Positions 32,982 through 41,817 of a stretch of DNA of 64,000 bases are shown piece by piece. Origin of the DNA: Actinomycetota bacterium (GTDB taxonomy: Bacteria > Actinomycetota > Acidimicrobiia > Acidimicrobiales > MedAcidi-G1); contig JACNKQ010000043.1 in assembly GCA_014381945.1 (NCBI GenBank), positions 52,200-116,199 on the forward strand, written 5' to 3'. Under the pieces are notes generated by a model that was not told where the DNA came from, did no database searches, and worked only from the letters and a program-made list of their open reading frames with translations. Made by a program: the position numbers and the translations under genes. Numbering within the stretch: the stretch's first letter is position 1; the number at the start of each line of letters is the position of its first letter.

Positions 32982-33392
32982 TCAGTCCCCGGAAGACCGG
33001 TCGACGGGCTGGCCGCCGACGAAGACGATCTCCCGTTCGCGGAACCGCCACTCGCCGTCGTCGCCACAGACGAGGACATCGTGGTAGCGGCCGGACGACT
33101 GCACGGCCAGGTCCCGGCCGACGAAGGCGTAGTCGGTCGTCACCCTGGCGCGGTCGCCGTCGATCTCCATGAGGGGCTCGCTGATCAGGTGCCGTCCCCG
33201 CATGTCCTCGGTCTGGGCCGGTTCGATGAAGCCCCGCAGGGCGTCGCGACCCACGAGGCGCCGACCCATCACCCGGAACTCGCAGTCCTCGGTGAACAGG
33301 CTCGCCCAGTCGCCGAACCGTCCGTCGTCGAGGTACTGGCAGTACCGGGCGAGCGTGGTGCGAATCGCATCGGTGGGCGCATCGTGTGGCAC
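32982..33392 (-). CDS. SnoaL/NTF2-fold small protein
   Basis: This 136-residue alpha+beta-barrel protein starts at a GTG (33392). The sequence CQYLDDGRFGDWASLFTEDC followed by a beta-rich half is typical of the SnoaL_4 branch. That branch includes polyketide cyclases, delta5-3-ketosteroid isomerase relatives and ring-hydroxylating dioxygenase small subunits. It lies alone on the minus strand between two plus-strand acyl-CoA dehydrogenases. A hydratase, isomerase or cyclase role on an intermediate of this island is plausible but not assignable. Confidence 0.82.
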   Translation of the reverse strand: MPHDAPTDAIRTTLARYCQYLDDGRFGDWASLFTEDCEFRVMGRRLVGRDALRGFIEPAQTEDMRGRHLISEPLMEIDGDRARVTTDYAFVGRDLAVQSSGRYHDVLVCGDDGEWRFREREIVFVGGQPVDRSSGD

Positions 33393-33459
33393 GCTCGCTG
33401 ACCGTAGTGGCTGGGCCGACGACAGGGGTCGCCCGCCGGGACTGTGCTACACCTCGGGC

Positions 33460-34623
33460 GTGGACCTCTCACTGTCACCCGAGGAGGAGGCATTCGCCGG
33501 CGAGGCGCGTGCCTGGCTGGCCGACAACGTGCCGGAGTTACCCGTCTTCGATTCCCTCGCAGAGAGCGTGGCGTGGGGCCGTGCCTGGCAGCGACGTCTG
33601 GCAGCCGACCGGTGGGTCGGCATCTCCTGGCCGTCGGCGTACGGGGGGCGCGACGCCACGCCGGTCCAGGTGGCGCTGTTCAACGCCGAGTATGCGCGCG
33701 CAGGTGCCCCGCAGCCGGTGAACCGGGTGGGAATCAACCTGGCCGGTCCGACCCTGCTGGCGCACGGCACCGGGGAGCAGCAGGCCAGGTGGCTGCCCCC
33801 GATCCTCGATGCCGCCGAGATCTGGTGCCAGTTGTTCAGCGAACCCGACGCAGGTTCCGACCTGGCGTCAATACGCACCGTCGCCGAACGGGTCGACGGC
33901 GGCTGGAGCGTCACCGGGCAGAAGGTCTGGACCTCGTACGCCACGGTGGCCCGCTGGGGTGTCGCCCTCGTGCGCACCGATCCCGAGGCGCCCCGGCACC
34001 GGGGCCTCTCCTATCTGGTCGTCGACCTCGAGGCCGACGGCGTCGAGGCACGCCCGCTCCGCCAGATTACAGGCGAGTCCGAGTTCAACGAGGTCTTCCT
34101 CGACGGGGTCTTCGTCCCCGATGACCACCTCATCGGCGGCCTCGGCAACGGCTGGGCGGTGGCCAACACCACGCTGGCCCACGAGCGGGGGGTCAACTTC
34201 CCGTTCAAGGAGCAGGTGGTCCACGAGGTGTACCTCGAGGAGTTGTTCCGGGAGGCCGAGGCGAACTGCGCCCTCGACGACCCGGTGGTCACCGACGACC
34301 TGGTCGACGCCCTGGTGGGGCTGCGACTGCTGCGAACCCACAACTGGCGCACCCTCACCCGTCTGGGACGGGGCGAGGAGCCCGGTCCGGAGTCGAGCCT
34401 CGTCAAGTTGTCGTGGACGTCGATGACGCAACGGCTCTCGACGGCGGCGCTCGCGGTCCTCGGTGACGAGGCCCCGCTGTGGCCCACCCCGACCGGCGAC
34501 GAGGCGGTCGGGACCTGGCAGAGGCAGTGGTTGTGGAGTCGGGCTGCTGGAATCGCCGGCGGCACCTCGGAGATCCAGCGCACGATCGTGGCCGAGCGGA
34601 TGCTCGGACTCCCGCGCGGCTGA
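33460..34623 (+). CDS. Acyl-CoA dehydrogenase family protein
   Basis: This 387-residue acyl-CoA dehydrogenase starts at a GTG (33460), which gives the standard N-terminus VDLSLSPEEEAFAGEAR. FSEPDAGSDLAS, GQKVWTSYATVA and the C-terminal AGGTSEIQRTIVAERMLGLPRG are present. It is paralogous to the protein encoded at 30670-31869. Its position after the partner-type gene at 31937 favours a heteromeric pairing. The frame extending to 33169 has no start support and overlaps the divergent SnoaL gene. Confidence 0.92.
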   Translation: MDLSLSPEEEAFAGEARAWLADNVPELPVFDSLAESVAWGRAWQRRLAADRWVGISWPSAYGGRDATPVQVALFNAEYARAGAPQPVNRVGINLAGPTLLAHGTGEQQARWLPPILDAAEIWCQLFSEPDAGSDLASIRTVAERVDGGWSVTGQKVWTSYATVARWGVALVRTDPEAPRHRGLSYLVVDLEADGVEARPLRQITGESEFNEVFLDGVFVPDDHLIGGLGNGWAVANTTLAHERGVNFPFKEQVVHEVYLEELFREAEANCALDDPVVTDDLVDALVGLRLLRTHNWRTLTRLGRGEEPGPESSLVKLSWTSMTQRLSTAALAVLGDEAPLWPTPTGDEAVGTWQRQWLWSRAAGIAGGTSEIQRTIVAERMLGLPRG

Positions 34624-34644
34624 CCGGCCGTTGCCGGGCTGCTG

Positions 34645-36300
34645 CTACCCGAACTCCTCGACCAGCAGCCGCTGCACCGCCCGCCGGTCGATCTTGCCGG
34701 ACTCGAGCCAGGGCATGTCCCCGGGCGTGGCGAACAGGGCGATGTGGCGCGGCACCTTGTAGGTCGACAGCGTCTGTCTCACGGCGGCACGCAGTTCGTC
34801 GGGCCCCACCTCCGTGTCGGGTCGCAGCACCACCGCTGCCGCCACGTCCTCGCCGCGGTCCGGATGGGGGATCCCCAGCACGAACGCATGCATCACCACG
34901 GGAAGCTCTTCGAGGGCCAACTCGACCTCACGCGGCGTCACGTTGGTGCCCGATGACTTGATGACCTCACCGAGGCGGCCCCGGAAGAACAGGTGCCCGT
35001 CCTCGTCCAGCCGACCGCCGTCGCCGGTACGCAGCCACCCGTCGGCCGTGAACACCTCGCTGTGATCGATCCCGAGGAGGCCGTCCATCAGCGGGTAGCC
35101 ACGGACCCACACCTCTCCCATCTCGCCGACCGGGAGGTCCTCGCCGGTCACAGGGTCGACGATGCGGTGTTCGACGCCGGGAACCGCCCGTCCGTAGGTG
35201 CCGCGCTTGGCCTCGGGCCAGTCCACGTAGCGGTCCTCGACCGAGTGCGGGCCGAAGGTCTCGGTCATGCCCAACGAGTTGGAACGGAGTTCGGGGTCGG
35301 CGGGCCGCGATTCGGGGGGGAGCAGGTCGGGCAGAGCGCTGCCCCTGATCGACGAGAGGTCGGTGGAGGCAAAGTCGGGATGCTCGGCGAGCGCCTTTCC
35401 CATGTGGGGCCATCCGGTGAGGTGGGTGATGCGCTCGCTCCCGATCAGGTGCAGAGTGGCGCCCGGCTCGAAGCGTTCCTCGAACACCACGGCCGACCCG
35501 GCATGGATCGCTCCGATGAGCGTGTACGCCAGCCCGCCGACCCAGAACAGCGGCATCGGGGTGTACATGCGGCTGTCGGGTCCCAGGTCCCGGAACTGTC
35601 CGAGGTTGTGGGGATGGCGGACCACGGTCCCCTGCGTGTGCACGACCGCCTTCGGATCCGAGGTGCTTCCCGACGTGAAGATGACGACGGCGGGATCGGC
35701 CGGGTCGACATCTGCCTCGGCTGCGACGAGTGCACCGTCGGGGATGTCACCTGCCCGGTCGACGATCCCGGCACCGACGGGTGTGGCCCAGCCGGGTACC
35801 CGGTCCCCCCAGACGTGGACGGATCCCAGGGACGGGTGGCTGGGGCATTCGATCCTGCCGGGGGTCGACCCGTCGAGGCCCGGAACGGCCTCCTCGAGGC
35901 GTGCCACGTAGTCGTTGCCCAGGTGGCCACCGACTGTGAGAAGGCAGGCGACATCTGCCAGGCGGAGGTCCCGCCCCAGTTCACGGGCCTTGGCATAGGT
36001 GCTGTAGAGGACGGCGACTGCACCGATCCGGGTGATCGCCAGCCAGGCCACCACCCAGTCGGGGCCGTTCGGTGCCAGCAGGCCGATCCGGGTCCCCTTC
36101 CCCATGCCGACCGCCAGGAGGCCGCGGGCGAACTCGGCAGAACGTTCCTCGGCGTCGGAGTAGGTCAGCCGCTGCCGCCCGAGCACGACGAACTCCCGGC
36201 CGCCCCAGGTGGCGGCGGCGTGCCGGATCATGGCGTCGACCGTGTGCCGGTACGCGGGAAACGACGGCGTCCTCACCTCCGGTCCCTCGGACCTGCTCAT
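34645..36300 (-). CDS. Acyl-CoA synthetase (AMP-binding, ANL superfamily)
   Basis: This 551-residue adenylate-forming ligase activates a carboxylic acid to acyl-CoA through an acyl-AMP. The P-loop reads FTSGSTSDPK and the A5 motif NSLGMTETFG. A7 is WLRTGDGGRLDEDG, A8 is the hinge GRLGEVIKSSGTNVTP and the A10 lysine lies in ESGKIDRR. It converges with the acyl-CoA dehydrogenase at 34623. The substrate pocket is not readable, but a medium or branched acid entering this beta-oxidation island is likely. Confidence 0.93.
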   Translation of the reverse strand: MSRSEGPEVRTPSFPAYRHTVDAMIRHAAATWGGREFVVLGRQRLTYSDAEERSAEFARGLLAVGMGKGTRIGLLAPNGPDWVVAWLAITRIGAVAVLYSTYAKARELGRDLRLADVACLLTVGGHLGNDYVARLEEAVPGLDGSTPGRIECPSHPSLGSVHVWGDRVPGWATPVGAGIVDRAGDIPDGALVAAEADVDPADPAVVIFTSGSTSDPKAVVHTQGTVVRHPHNLGQFRDLGPDSRMYTPMPLFWVGGLAYTLIGAIHAGSAVVFEERFEPGATLHLIGSERITHLTGWPHMGKALAEHPDFASTDLSSIRGSALPDLLPPESRPADPELRSNSLGMTETFGPHSVEDRYVDWPEAKRGTYGRAVPGVEHRIVDPVTGEDLPVGEMGEVWVRGYPLMDGLLGIDHSEVFTADGWLRTGDGGRLDEDGHLFFRGRLGEVIKSSGTNVTPREVELALEELPVVMHAFVLGIPHPDRGEDVAAAVVLRPDTEVGPDELRAAVRQTLSTYKVPRHIALFATPGDMPWLESGKIDRRAVQRLLVEEFG

Positions 36301-36363
36301 CTCATTCCTCCCTGTCGCAGTTCGCCAGAATAGGACCTGGCCCGCATATCGGACCCGGCGGTG

Positions 36364-37593
36364 TCAACGCAGGTCGAACGCCACCTTCACGGCGCCGCTG
36401 CGTCCCTGGTCGGCGAGGGCGCCGAACGCCTGGCGCCACCCGTCCAGCGGGAAGGTGTGGGTCAGCATCGGCCTCAGGTCCACCCGCCCGTCGCGGACCA
36501 GGGCGAGGTAGTGATCGAAGGCGTGTCGTCGCACCCCCTCGACCTCCTCGACTCCGAAGGCGTTCGAACCCACCAGTCGGAGTTCCTTGAAGTACCACGG
36601 GGTCCACTCGAACCGGGCCGGGGAGGAGACGCCCATCTGGGCGAGGGTGCCCCGGCCGGCCAGGACCCGGATGGCCACCTCGATCGTCTCGGCGGAGCCG
36701 ATTGTGTCGTACACGACGTCGACGGCGCCGGGGTGGGTGAACGGCAGGCCGCCCCAGGGGTGCTGGAGGCGGCCTCCGGACCACCCGGCAAGGGTCCCGA
36801 CGACCGTGAGGGGATCGTCGGAGTCGACGACCTCGGCGCCCATCGCGGCGGCCAGTCGGGCCTGCGCCTCCCAGCGCACGACGGCGGCGATGTGCACGGA
36901 CGGGTACAGGGCTGCCAGCACCGCCAGGGTCGACAGGCCGAGGGCGCCGGCCCCGTAGACGACCACGGTGCCGTCCGCCGGCGGCGGATTCCTGGTCACG
37001 GCGTGGAGGGCCACCGAGAACGGGTCGGCCAGCACGGCCACCTCGTCGTCGACGTCGTCCGGCACCGGGACCACCATCGACCGGTGGGCCGGGAGGAACT
37101 CGGCGAAGCCCCCGGTGGCGTCCGACGAGTTCCCGGTGTGGATGCCGGCCGCGAGGCGACCGTCGGTGAAGTGGTGGCAGATCGAGAAGTCGCCGGCGGC
37201 GCAGGCCGGACAGACCGGATCGATCCCCCGGGGTCCGCAGCCCAACGAGGGGTAGAGCAGGACCCTTTGGCCGGGTGCGACGCCGTCCACGTCGGCACCG
37301 ACATATTCGACGGTGGCGACCACCTCGTGGCCGAGCACCTGGGGGAACGAGATCAGGGCCGTCATGGCGTTGTCGCCGTCGTCCTCGTAGTCCATCAGCA
37401 CCTGTTTGGCGTCGGAGCCGCAGATCCCGCAGAGCCGGGTCCGCAGCACCATCCAGTCATCACCGGGCAGCGACGGTGCATCGATCTCCCGAAGTCCCAT
37501 GGGGGTGGCAGCCAGGTTCCCGGCCAGCCCGCTGGCGGCCTGTTCATCACCGGTCACCTGCTCCGGTTCGACGCCGAAGACCAGCGCCTTCAC
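36364..37593 (-). CDS. Zinc-dependent alcohol dehydrogenase (MDR superfamily)
   Basis: This 409-residue medium-chain dehydrogenase has the catalytic zinc Cys in LCGICGSDAKQV and GHE at the second ligand. The structural-zinc cysteines are spread in CGPRGIDPVCPACAAGDFSIC, shortened relative to the usual four-Cys lobe. The Rossmann motif is VVYGAGALGLS. The start is the GTG at 37593 (VKALVFG), which has GGAG at ideal spacing and matches the common family N-terminus. Longer starts reach into the divergent amine-oxidase promoter. An inserted segment around the DYEDDGDNAM region is unusual. Confidence 0.88.
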   Translation of the reverse strand: MKALVFGVEPEQVTGDEQAASGLAGNLAATPMGLREIDAPSLPGDDWMVLRTRLCGICGSDAKQVLMDYEDDGDNAMTALISFPQVLGHEVVATVEYVGADVDGVAPGQRVLLYPSLGCGPRGIDPVCPACAAGDFSICHHFTDGRLAAGIHTGNSSDATGGFAEFLPAHRSMVVPVPDDVDDEVAVLADPFSVALHAVTRNPPPADGTVVVYGAGALGLSTLAVLAALYPSVHIAAVVRWEAQARLAAAMGAEVVDSDDPLTVVGTLAGWSGGRLQHPWGGLPFTHPGAVDVVYDTIGSAETIEVAIRVLAGRGTLAQMGVSSPARFEWTPWYFKELRLVGSNAFGVEEVEGVRRHAFDHYLALVRDGRVDLRPMLTHTFPLDGWRQAFGALADQGRSGAVKVAFDLR

Positions 37594-37710
37594 ATCGGTC
37601 TCCGGTCGTTCGATCCAGCCATGTCCGGACAGTAGCCCCGGGCTCGTGCGCCCGTCCCGGCGGACCACCCGCTGCCACTCCGGGTGGTCCGGGGAGGCCA
37701 TGCTGGGGGA

Positions 37711-39087
37711 ATGGACCGGATCCCGGGAATCATCATGGGACGGCGGGGCTTCATTGCCGGCGCCGGCGCCTCGGCGCTGCTGCTGGCCTCCGGGTGCGGA
37801 AGCGGCACCGGCCAGACGGTCCCGGCAACCGTGCCGCAATCCATTCCCGACCCTGTCGACTGGCGGATCACGCGCTGGGGGTCGGATCCCTTCGCCCGCG
37901 GCGCCTATTCGTACCTTCCTCCCGGCACGTCCGCGCGTTCCCGGATCGCCCTGCGGCGGTCGGTCGACCAGCTCCTGTACTTCGCCGGTGAGGCCACCGA
38001 TCCCGACTTCCCCGCCACGGTCCACGGGGCCCACCTCTCCGGAATCCGGGCTGCCCGCAAGGTGCAGGAGGCCCACGGGGGCGGATCGATCGTCGTGATC
38101 GGTGCCGGGTCCTCCGGCCTGACTGCCGCCGGGCAACTCGTCGACGCCGGCTTCGAGGTCACCGTCCTCGAGGCCCGTGAACGCATCGGAGGCCGGGCGT
38201 GGACCGACGACGTAGGTGGTGCTCCGATCGACCTCGGCGGCTCGTGGCTCCACGGTGTGCGGACCAACCCGTTGGCCGACCTGGCCGGCGACCTCGGCAT
38301 CAGCCTGGTGCACACCGACTACGACGACGCCGTGCTCCACGACACCGACGGCTCCCGGCTGGACTGGAATCGCCTCGGCCACCTCTACCAGGCGGTCGAG
38401 GGGGCCGTGTTCGGCCAGGCCTCGACCGGGGCGATGGGCCTGAAACTCGACCCGATCCGTGCCGATCTCTCGGAACGCGATCGCCGCTGGTTCGACTTCG
38501 TGGTGGTCTCGGAGGTCGAGCACTGGTGGCCCGCCCATGTCGACGACCTCTCCCTGGGCACCGCATGGGAGGGCGTTGAGCCGCTCGGCGGCGACTTCGT
38601 GCCGGCGGGGGGTTACGCCCCGATCATGGCCGAGCTTGCCGACGGGCTCGACATCCGGCTGGGCACGCCGGTGTCGGAGGTGCGGTGGTCCGCCTCGGGC
38701 GTCACGCTGCGTACCCCTGGTGCCACGTTCACCGCCGACGCCGTGGTCGTGACGCTCCCCCTCGGGGTGCTCAAGGCCGGCGACGTCGTGTTCGATCCGG
38801 AGCTCCCCCGCGCCCACCTGGAGGCGATCGACAGGCTAGGGATGGGAAACATGGAGAAGGTGGTGCTGCGCTTCCCGGAGGTGTTCTGGGATCCCGACGT
38901 GGACCTGTTCAGCTACATACCGGAGCAACGGGGGCTGTTCGTCGAGTGGTACAACGCCGTGCCCTGGACCGGGGCCCCGATCCTGGTCGGCTTCAACGCC
39001 GGACGGACGGCGCAGGACCTGCTGCACTGGTCCGACGACCGGATACTCGGGTCGGCCCTCGACACCTTGAACCTGATGTTCTCGTGA
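37711..39087 (+). CDS. Apparently circularly permuted flavin amine oxidase, Tat/lipoprotein signal
   Basis: This 458-residue protein has the parts of a flavin monoamine/polyamine oxidase in a rotated order. After a signal with RRGFIAG and a lipobox-like LASGC (C29), residues 45-118 contain what is normally the C-terminal end of the enzyme: TRWGSDPFARGAYSY, then YFAGEATDPDFPATVHGAHLSG. Only then comes the normally N-terminal FAD Rossmann motif VVIGAGSSG (G131, G133, G136) and LEARERIGGRAW. The chain ends at SALDTLNLMFS, exactly where an ordinary family member would continue into IPDPxxxxxTRW. The reading frame is uninterrupted. The substrate-loop Lys lies in GNMEKVVLRF. The start at 37711 is preferred over the in-frame ATG at 37735, with moderate certainty. 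The divergent neighbour is the zinc alcohol dehydrogenase. Confidence 0.87.
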   Translation: MDRIPGIIMGRRGFIAGAGASALLLASGCGSGTGQTVPATVPQSIPDPVDWRITRWGSDPFARGAYSYLPPGTSARSRIALRRSVDQLLYFAGEATDPDFPATVHGAHLSGIRAARKVQEAHGGGSIVVIGAGSSGLTAAGQLVDAGFEVTVLEARERIGGRAWTDDVGGAPIDLGGSWLHGVRTNPLADLAGDLGISLVHTDYDDAVLHDTDGSRLDWNRLGHLYQAVEGAVFGQASTGAMGLKLDPIRADLSERDRRWFDFVVVSEVEHWWPAHVDDLSLGTAWEGVEPLGGDFVPAGGYAPIMAELADGLDIRLGTPVSEVRWSASGVTLRTPGATFTADAVVVTLPLGVLKAGDVVFDPELPRAHLEAIDRLGMGNMEKVVLRFPEVFWDPDVDLFSYIPEQRGLFVEWYNAVPWTGAPILVGFNAGRTAQDLLHWSDDRILGSALDTLNLMFS

Positions 39088-39118
39088 ACCGTCGGCTGAT
39101 GCGCGTCATGCTGGAACC

Positions 39119-39952
39119 GTGAACGAACCACTCCCCCTGGCCGGTTGGCGGGTCGGCGTGACCGCCGACCGGCGGGCCGACGCCCAACTCGACCTGCTCC
39201 GTCGCCGCGGCGCCGACGTGCTCCACGGGTGCACGATGAAGACGCTCGACCTGACCCGGGACAAACGCCTGGTCGAGGTCTCCCGCCTGCTCGCCGCCGA
39301 CCCGCCCGACACCCTGATACTCGAAACGGGCATGGGCCTCACGATGTGGCTGGAGGCCATGGACGAGGTCGGCGTGGGGGGTGACCTCCGGTCCGCCCTC
39401 GCCGGCGTCGAGGTCGTAGCCCGGGGTCCCAAGGCGGTGAGCGCCGCACGGAGGGCCGGGCTCGAGGTGGCGTGGTCGGCGCCCGGAGAGCAGTTTGCCG
39501 AGATCGTCCGGCACGTGGCCGACACCGGCGGACGGCGGCGGATCGCCCTGCAGTTGGACGGCACCGACGAGGCCACGCTTGTAGCTCCGCTTGCCGCTGC
39601 CTGCGACGAGGTCGTCGCTGTCCCGGTCTACCGCTGGGCGCTACCCGACGACACCGGGCCGGCCCGGGCGCTGGTGGATTCGGTCTGCGCCGGCGAGGTG
39701 GGGGCGGTCACGTTCACGACCAGGCAGGCCGCTGTGCACCTCGTCGAGGTCGCTGCTGCAATGGGCCGGCGGGACGAGATGGTCTCCGTGCTGGACGGCG
39801 GGCGGGTGGTTCCGGTGTCGGTCGGACCGGTCTGTTCCACCGCCATGCGGGCGCTCGGCATGTCGGGGCTGGTCGAGCCCGAACGGGCCCGCCTGGTGGC
39901 GATGATCGACGCACTCGCCGACCACGCCGCATCGGGCGGCTCAGCCGGTTGA
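39119..39952 (+). CDS. Uroporphyrinogen-III synthase (HemD)-like protein
   Basis: This 277-residue protein starts at a GTG (39119). It has the bilobed HemD-like fold pattern: an N-terminal GWRVGVTADRRADAQLDLL and a middle LETGMGLTMWLEAM. GPKAVSAARRAG and the late AVTFTTRQAAVHLV segment follow. HemD closes the tetrapyrrole ring to uroporphyrinogen III, but isolated family members outside heme operons may have other roles, often as a regulator-associated domain. No other heme gene is nearby. It follows the amine oxidase by 31 bases and overlaps the convergent small gene at 39941 by 12 bases. Confidence 0.83.
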   Translation: MNEPLPLAGWRVGVTADRRADAQLDLLRRRGADVLHGCTMKTLDLTRDKRLVEVSRLLAADPPDTLILETGMGLTMWLEAMDEVGVGGDLRSALAGVEVVARGPKAVSAARRAGLEVAWSAPGEQFAEIVRHVADTGGRRRIALQLDGTDEATLVAPLAAACDEVVAVPVYRWALPDDTGPARALVDSVCAGEVGAVTFTTRQAAVHLVEVAAAMGRRDEMVSVLDGGRVVPVSVGPVCSTAMRALGMSGLVEPERARLVAMIDALADHAASGGSAG

Positions 39953-40228
39953 CGACCCCGGGGCCTCGAAGGTCCTTTCGTCGATGCCGATTTCGCCGGC
40001 ATGCCGGAGCGCCCACCGGCGGCTGACGGGGTCGAGGTGGTTGGCGCCTCCGGCGAACCACGCATAGGGCAGGTCGTCGTCGATCCATCCTCCCCGGACA
40101 AGCCGGTAGCCGCCGCGCACCCCGAAGCGCCCGTCGAGGAGGTAGAGGCCGGCGCAGCCTCCGTCGCCGTCGACGTCCACGAGGAAGGTGCGCTCGGGTG
40201 CCTCGGTTGGATGTTCTGACGCCTTCAT
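39941..40228 (-). CDS. Small unknown protein of the regulatory island
   Basis: This 95-residue protein, of unknown family, begins MKASEHPTEAPERTF. It contains an aspartate-rich VDVDGDGG segment, then aromatic and charged residues. It lies 50 bases downstream of the first sigma-like gene on the same strand. This parallels the small protein (42885) that follows the second sigma-like gene, so it is a candidate partner. It is not similar to that protein by eye. No transmembrane segment is present. Confidence 0.6.
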   Translation of the reverse strand: MKASEHPTEAPERTFLVDVDGDGGCAGLYLLDGRFGVRGGYRLVRGGWIDDDLPYAWFAGGANHLDPVSRRWALRHAGEIGIDERTFEAPGSSTG

Positions 40229-40278
40229 GACCTGCTGGTACGCCGTCGCCGTGACGGATCCACAACCGCTACGGCGAC

Positions 40279-40965
40279 TCAGGCCCCACCTGACAGGAAC
40301 CAGAAGCCGGCGAGAACGGCGAGTGCCTGGTCCGATGCCACCCTCTTGATCATCTTCTTCCGGGTCCGGCTGGCGATCTTGCGGACGTTGGGTGGGTTCA
40401 GGCCGGTCAGCACGGCCGTTGTCGCCGACGGTGCCCGCACTCCATCGGCCTTCTGGAGCTCGAATTCGAGGACGACCTCGACGTCACGCTCGGACGCCTC
40501 TCCTTCGAGGACGCTCAGGAACAGGGCGAGCTCCGGGCGGCTTTCGGCCATCCGGTACAAGTCGGCGATCCTGGGGCTCCTGGGTACCGGACCTGCCACC
40601 GGGGTCCGTTCGCTGACCTGATGCCACTCTTCGAGTTCGGTGACACGGTGGCCGATGCCGGACCAGACCACCTCCTCGATCGCCTTGTAGGCCCAGGTCC
40701 ACGGCAACGCGCCCCACGGCTTCCAGGTACCCGCGTATCCGACCACGATCAGGATTGCATCGATGGTGAGGCCGTCGATCTCGTCGCGGTCGTCGAGGAC
40801 GTCGCGGCGCCCGGTCTTGCGGACGATGCGCCGCACAACCCCGCGTATGCGGTGTCCGTACGTGTCGGCGAGGTCGCCCATCGCCTGCATGTCGCCTTCG
40901 GCGAGGCGGGACATGATCTCGGCCAGGTCGGGATCGGCGGGCCTACGGGTGGTGTCGGTGCTCAA
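40279..40965 (-). CDS. RNA polymerase sigma-factor-like protein A
   Basis: This 228-residue protein starts at an unusual TTG (40965) behind AGGAG. Residues about 15-75 resemble sigma region 2 (AEGDMQAMGDLADTYGHRI, GRRDVLDDRDEIDGL). Residues about 155-207 resemble region 4, ending in a helix-turn-helix-like LNPPNVRKIASRTRKKM. A WGALPWTWAYKAI block at about 84-96 sits in the linker. It is paralogous to the protein encoded at 43310-44005 across its full length. It could be an unusual sigma factor or a related DNA-binding regulator. It is co-directional with the vWA gene 55 bases upstream. Confidence 0.75.
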   Translation of the reverse strand: MSTDTTRRPADPDLAEIMSRLAEGDMQAMGDLADTYGHRIRGVVRRIVRKTGRRDVLDDRDEIDGLTIDAILIVVGYAGTWKPWGALPWTWAYKAIEEVVWSGIGHRVTELEEWHQVSERTPVAGPVPRSPRIADLYRMAESRPELALFLSVLEGEASERDVEVVLEFELQKADGVRAPSATTAVLTGLNPPNVRKIASRTRKKMIKRVASDQALAVLAGFWFLSGGA

Positions 40966-41020
40966 CGTGAGGTGCTCCTGTTCGGCTGGAAGTCGGTCGT
41001 GCCGCGGTGCTCGGACGAGC

Positions 41021-41800
41021 TCAACGGCTGTCGTCGTCCCGCTCGGCGTCCTTGAGTCCGTCGAAGTAGTCGTGCTTGTGCATCAGGCGGTCGCGGCCCG
41101 TCTTGCCTCGCATGGAGGTGAGGCCTCTGGAGATGTCGGCGGATGCCGTGCGCATCCCCTGTGCGTCGCCACGGAAGTTCTGGGTGTTGGTTCCGTCGAA
41201 CCCGAGTCCGCCGGCTTCCCCGTAGGCGTCCTGGTTCGCTCCGAGGAACACGAAGGTCCAGCCGTTCGCCTTCAGGCCCTCGATGCGCCCGAAGAGTTCG
41301 GCCCGGGTGAGGCGTCGGCTGGCGTTTTCGTGGCCGTCGGTGAACACGACTACCACCGGGTCGACGGTGCCGTTGGCCGGACCGTCGCCGAGGCGGCGTT
41401 CGGTGTCGTCGAGGAGGGCGCCGATGGCGTCGAGGAGGGGGGTCATGCCGCGGGGCCGGTACTGGTCGACGGCCAGGTCGGCGACCTGGTCGATGGGCCG
41501 GGCGGTCGCCAACACCTCGTACGGGTCGTCGCTGTCGAACTGGGCCAGGGTCACGGTGCACTCGCCCTCGCCGTTGCGCTGATCGCCGAAGAAGGCGTTG
41601 ATGCCGCCCACCACGTCGCCCTCGAGGCCCCGCATGGAACCCGAGCGGTCGAGCAGGATCGAGACATCGACGGGAACGGCGGTGGCGTTGTCGGTCGGGT
41701 CCGCATCGGTCGGGACGGAGTGGGCGGTCGCGACCCAGGCGCCTGTGCTCCAGTCGAAGGTGCGGGTAGTCGTCGTCGGGCAGTCGGTTGCGTTGGTCAT
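41021..41800 (-). CDS. vWA-domain protein
   Basis: This 259-residue von Willebrand A domain protein has a complete MIDAS: DRSGSM (about residue 51), the GMTPLLDA threonine and the FTDGHEN aspartate. The domain covers nearly the whole chain. The gene has a GGAGG ribosome binding site, a good minus-strand promoter (41845-41874) and a flanking repeat element. It leads the transcript that continues into sigma-like protein A. Its divergence from the NrtR-like Nudix regulator suggests regulated expression. Intracellular vWA proteins often scaffold stress or metal-dependent complexes. Function here is unknown. Confidence 0.87.
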   Translation of the reverse strand: MTNATDCPTTTTRTFDWSTGAWVATAHSVPTDADPTDNATAVPVDVSILLDRSGSMRGLEGDVVGGINAFFGDQRNGEGECTVTLAQFDSDDPYEVLATARPIDQVADLAVDQYRPRGMTPLLDAIGALLDDTERRLGDGPANGTVDPVVVVFTDGHENASRRLTRAELFGRIEGLKANGWTFVFLGANQDAYGEAGGLGFDGTNTQNFRGDAQGMRTASADISRGLTSMRGKTGRDRLMHKHDYFDGLKDAERDDDSR

Positions 41801-41817
41801 GTGGTGTTTCCTCCCGG

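Noticed and set aside
36364..38817. 817-codon minus-strand frame
   Set aside because: Only the part from 37593 encodes the alcohol dehydrogenase. The remainder lies opposite the amine oxidase and has no start or family match.
37711..39087. Two partial amine oxidase genes rather than a permuted one
   Set aside because: There is one continuous frame without a stop or frameshift, and the segments join at positions that match a complete rotation. Assembly error cannot be excluded without reads.
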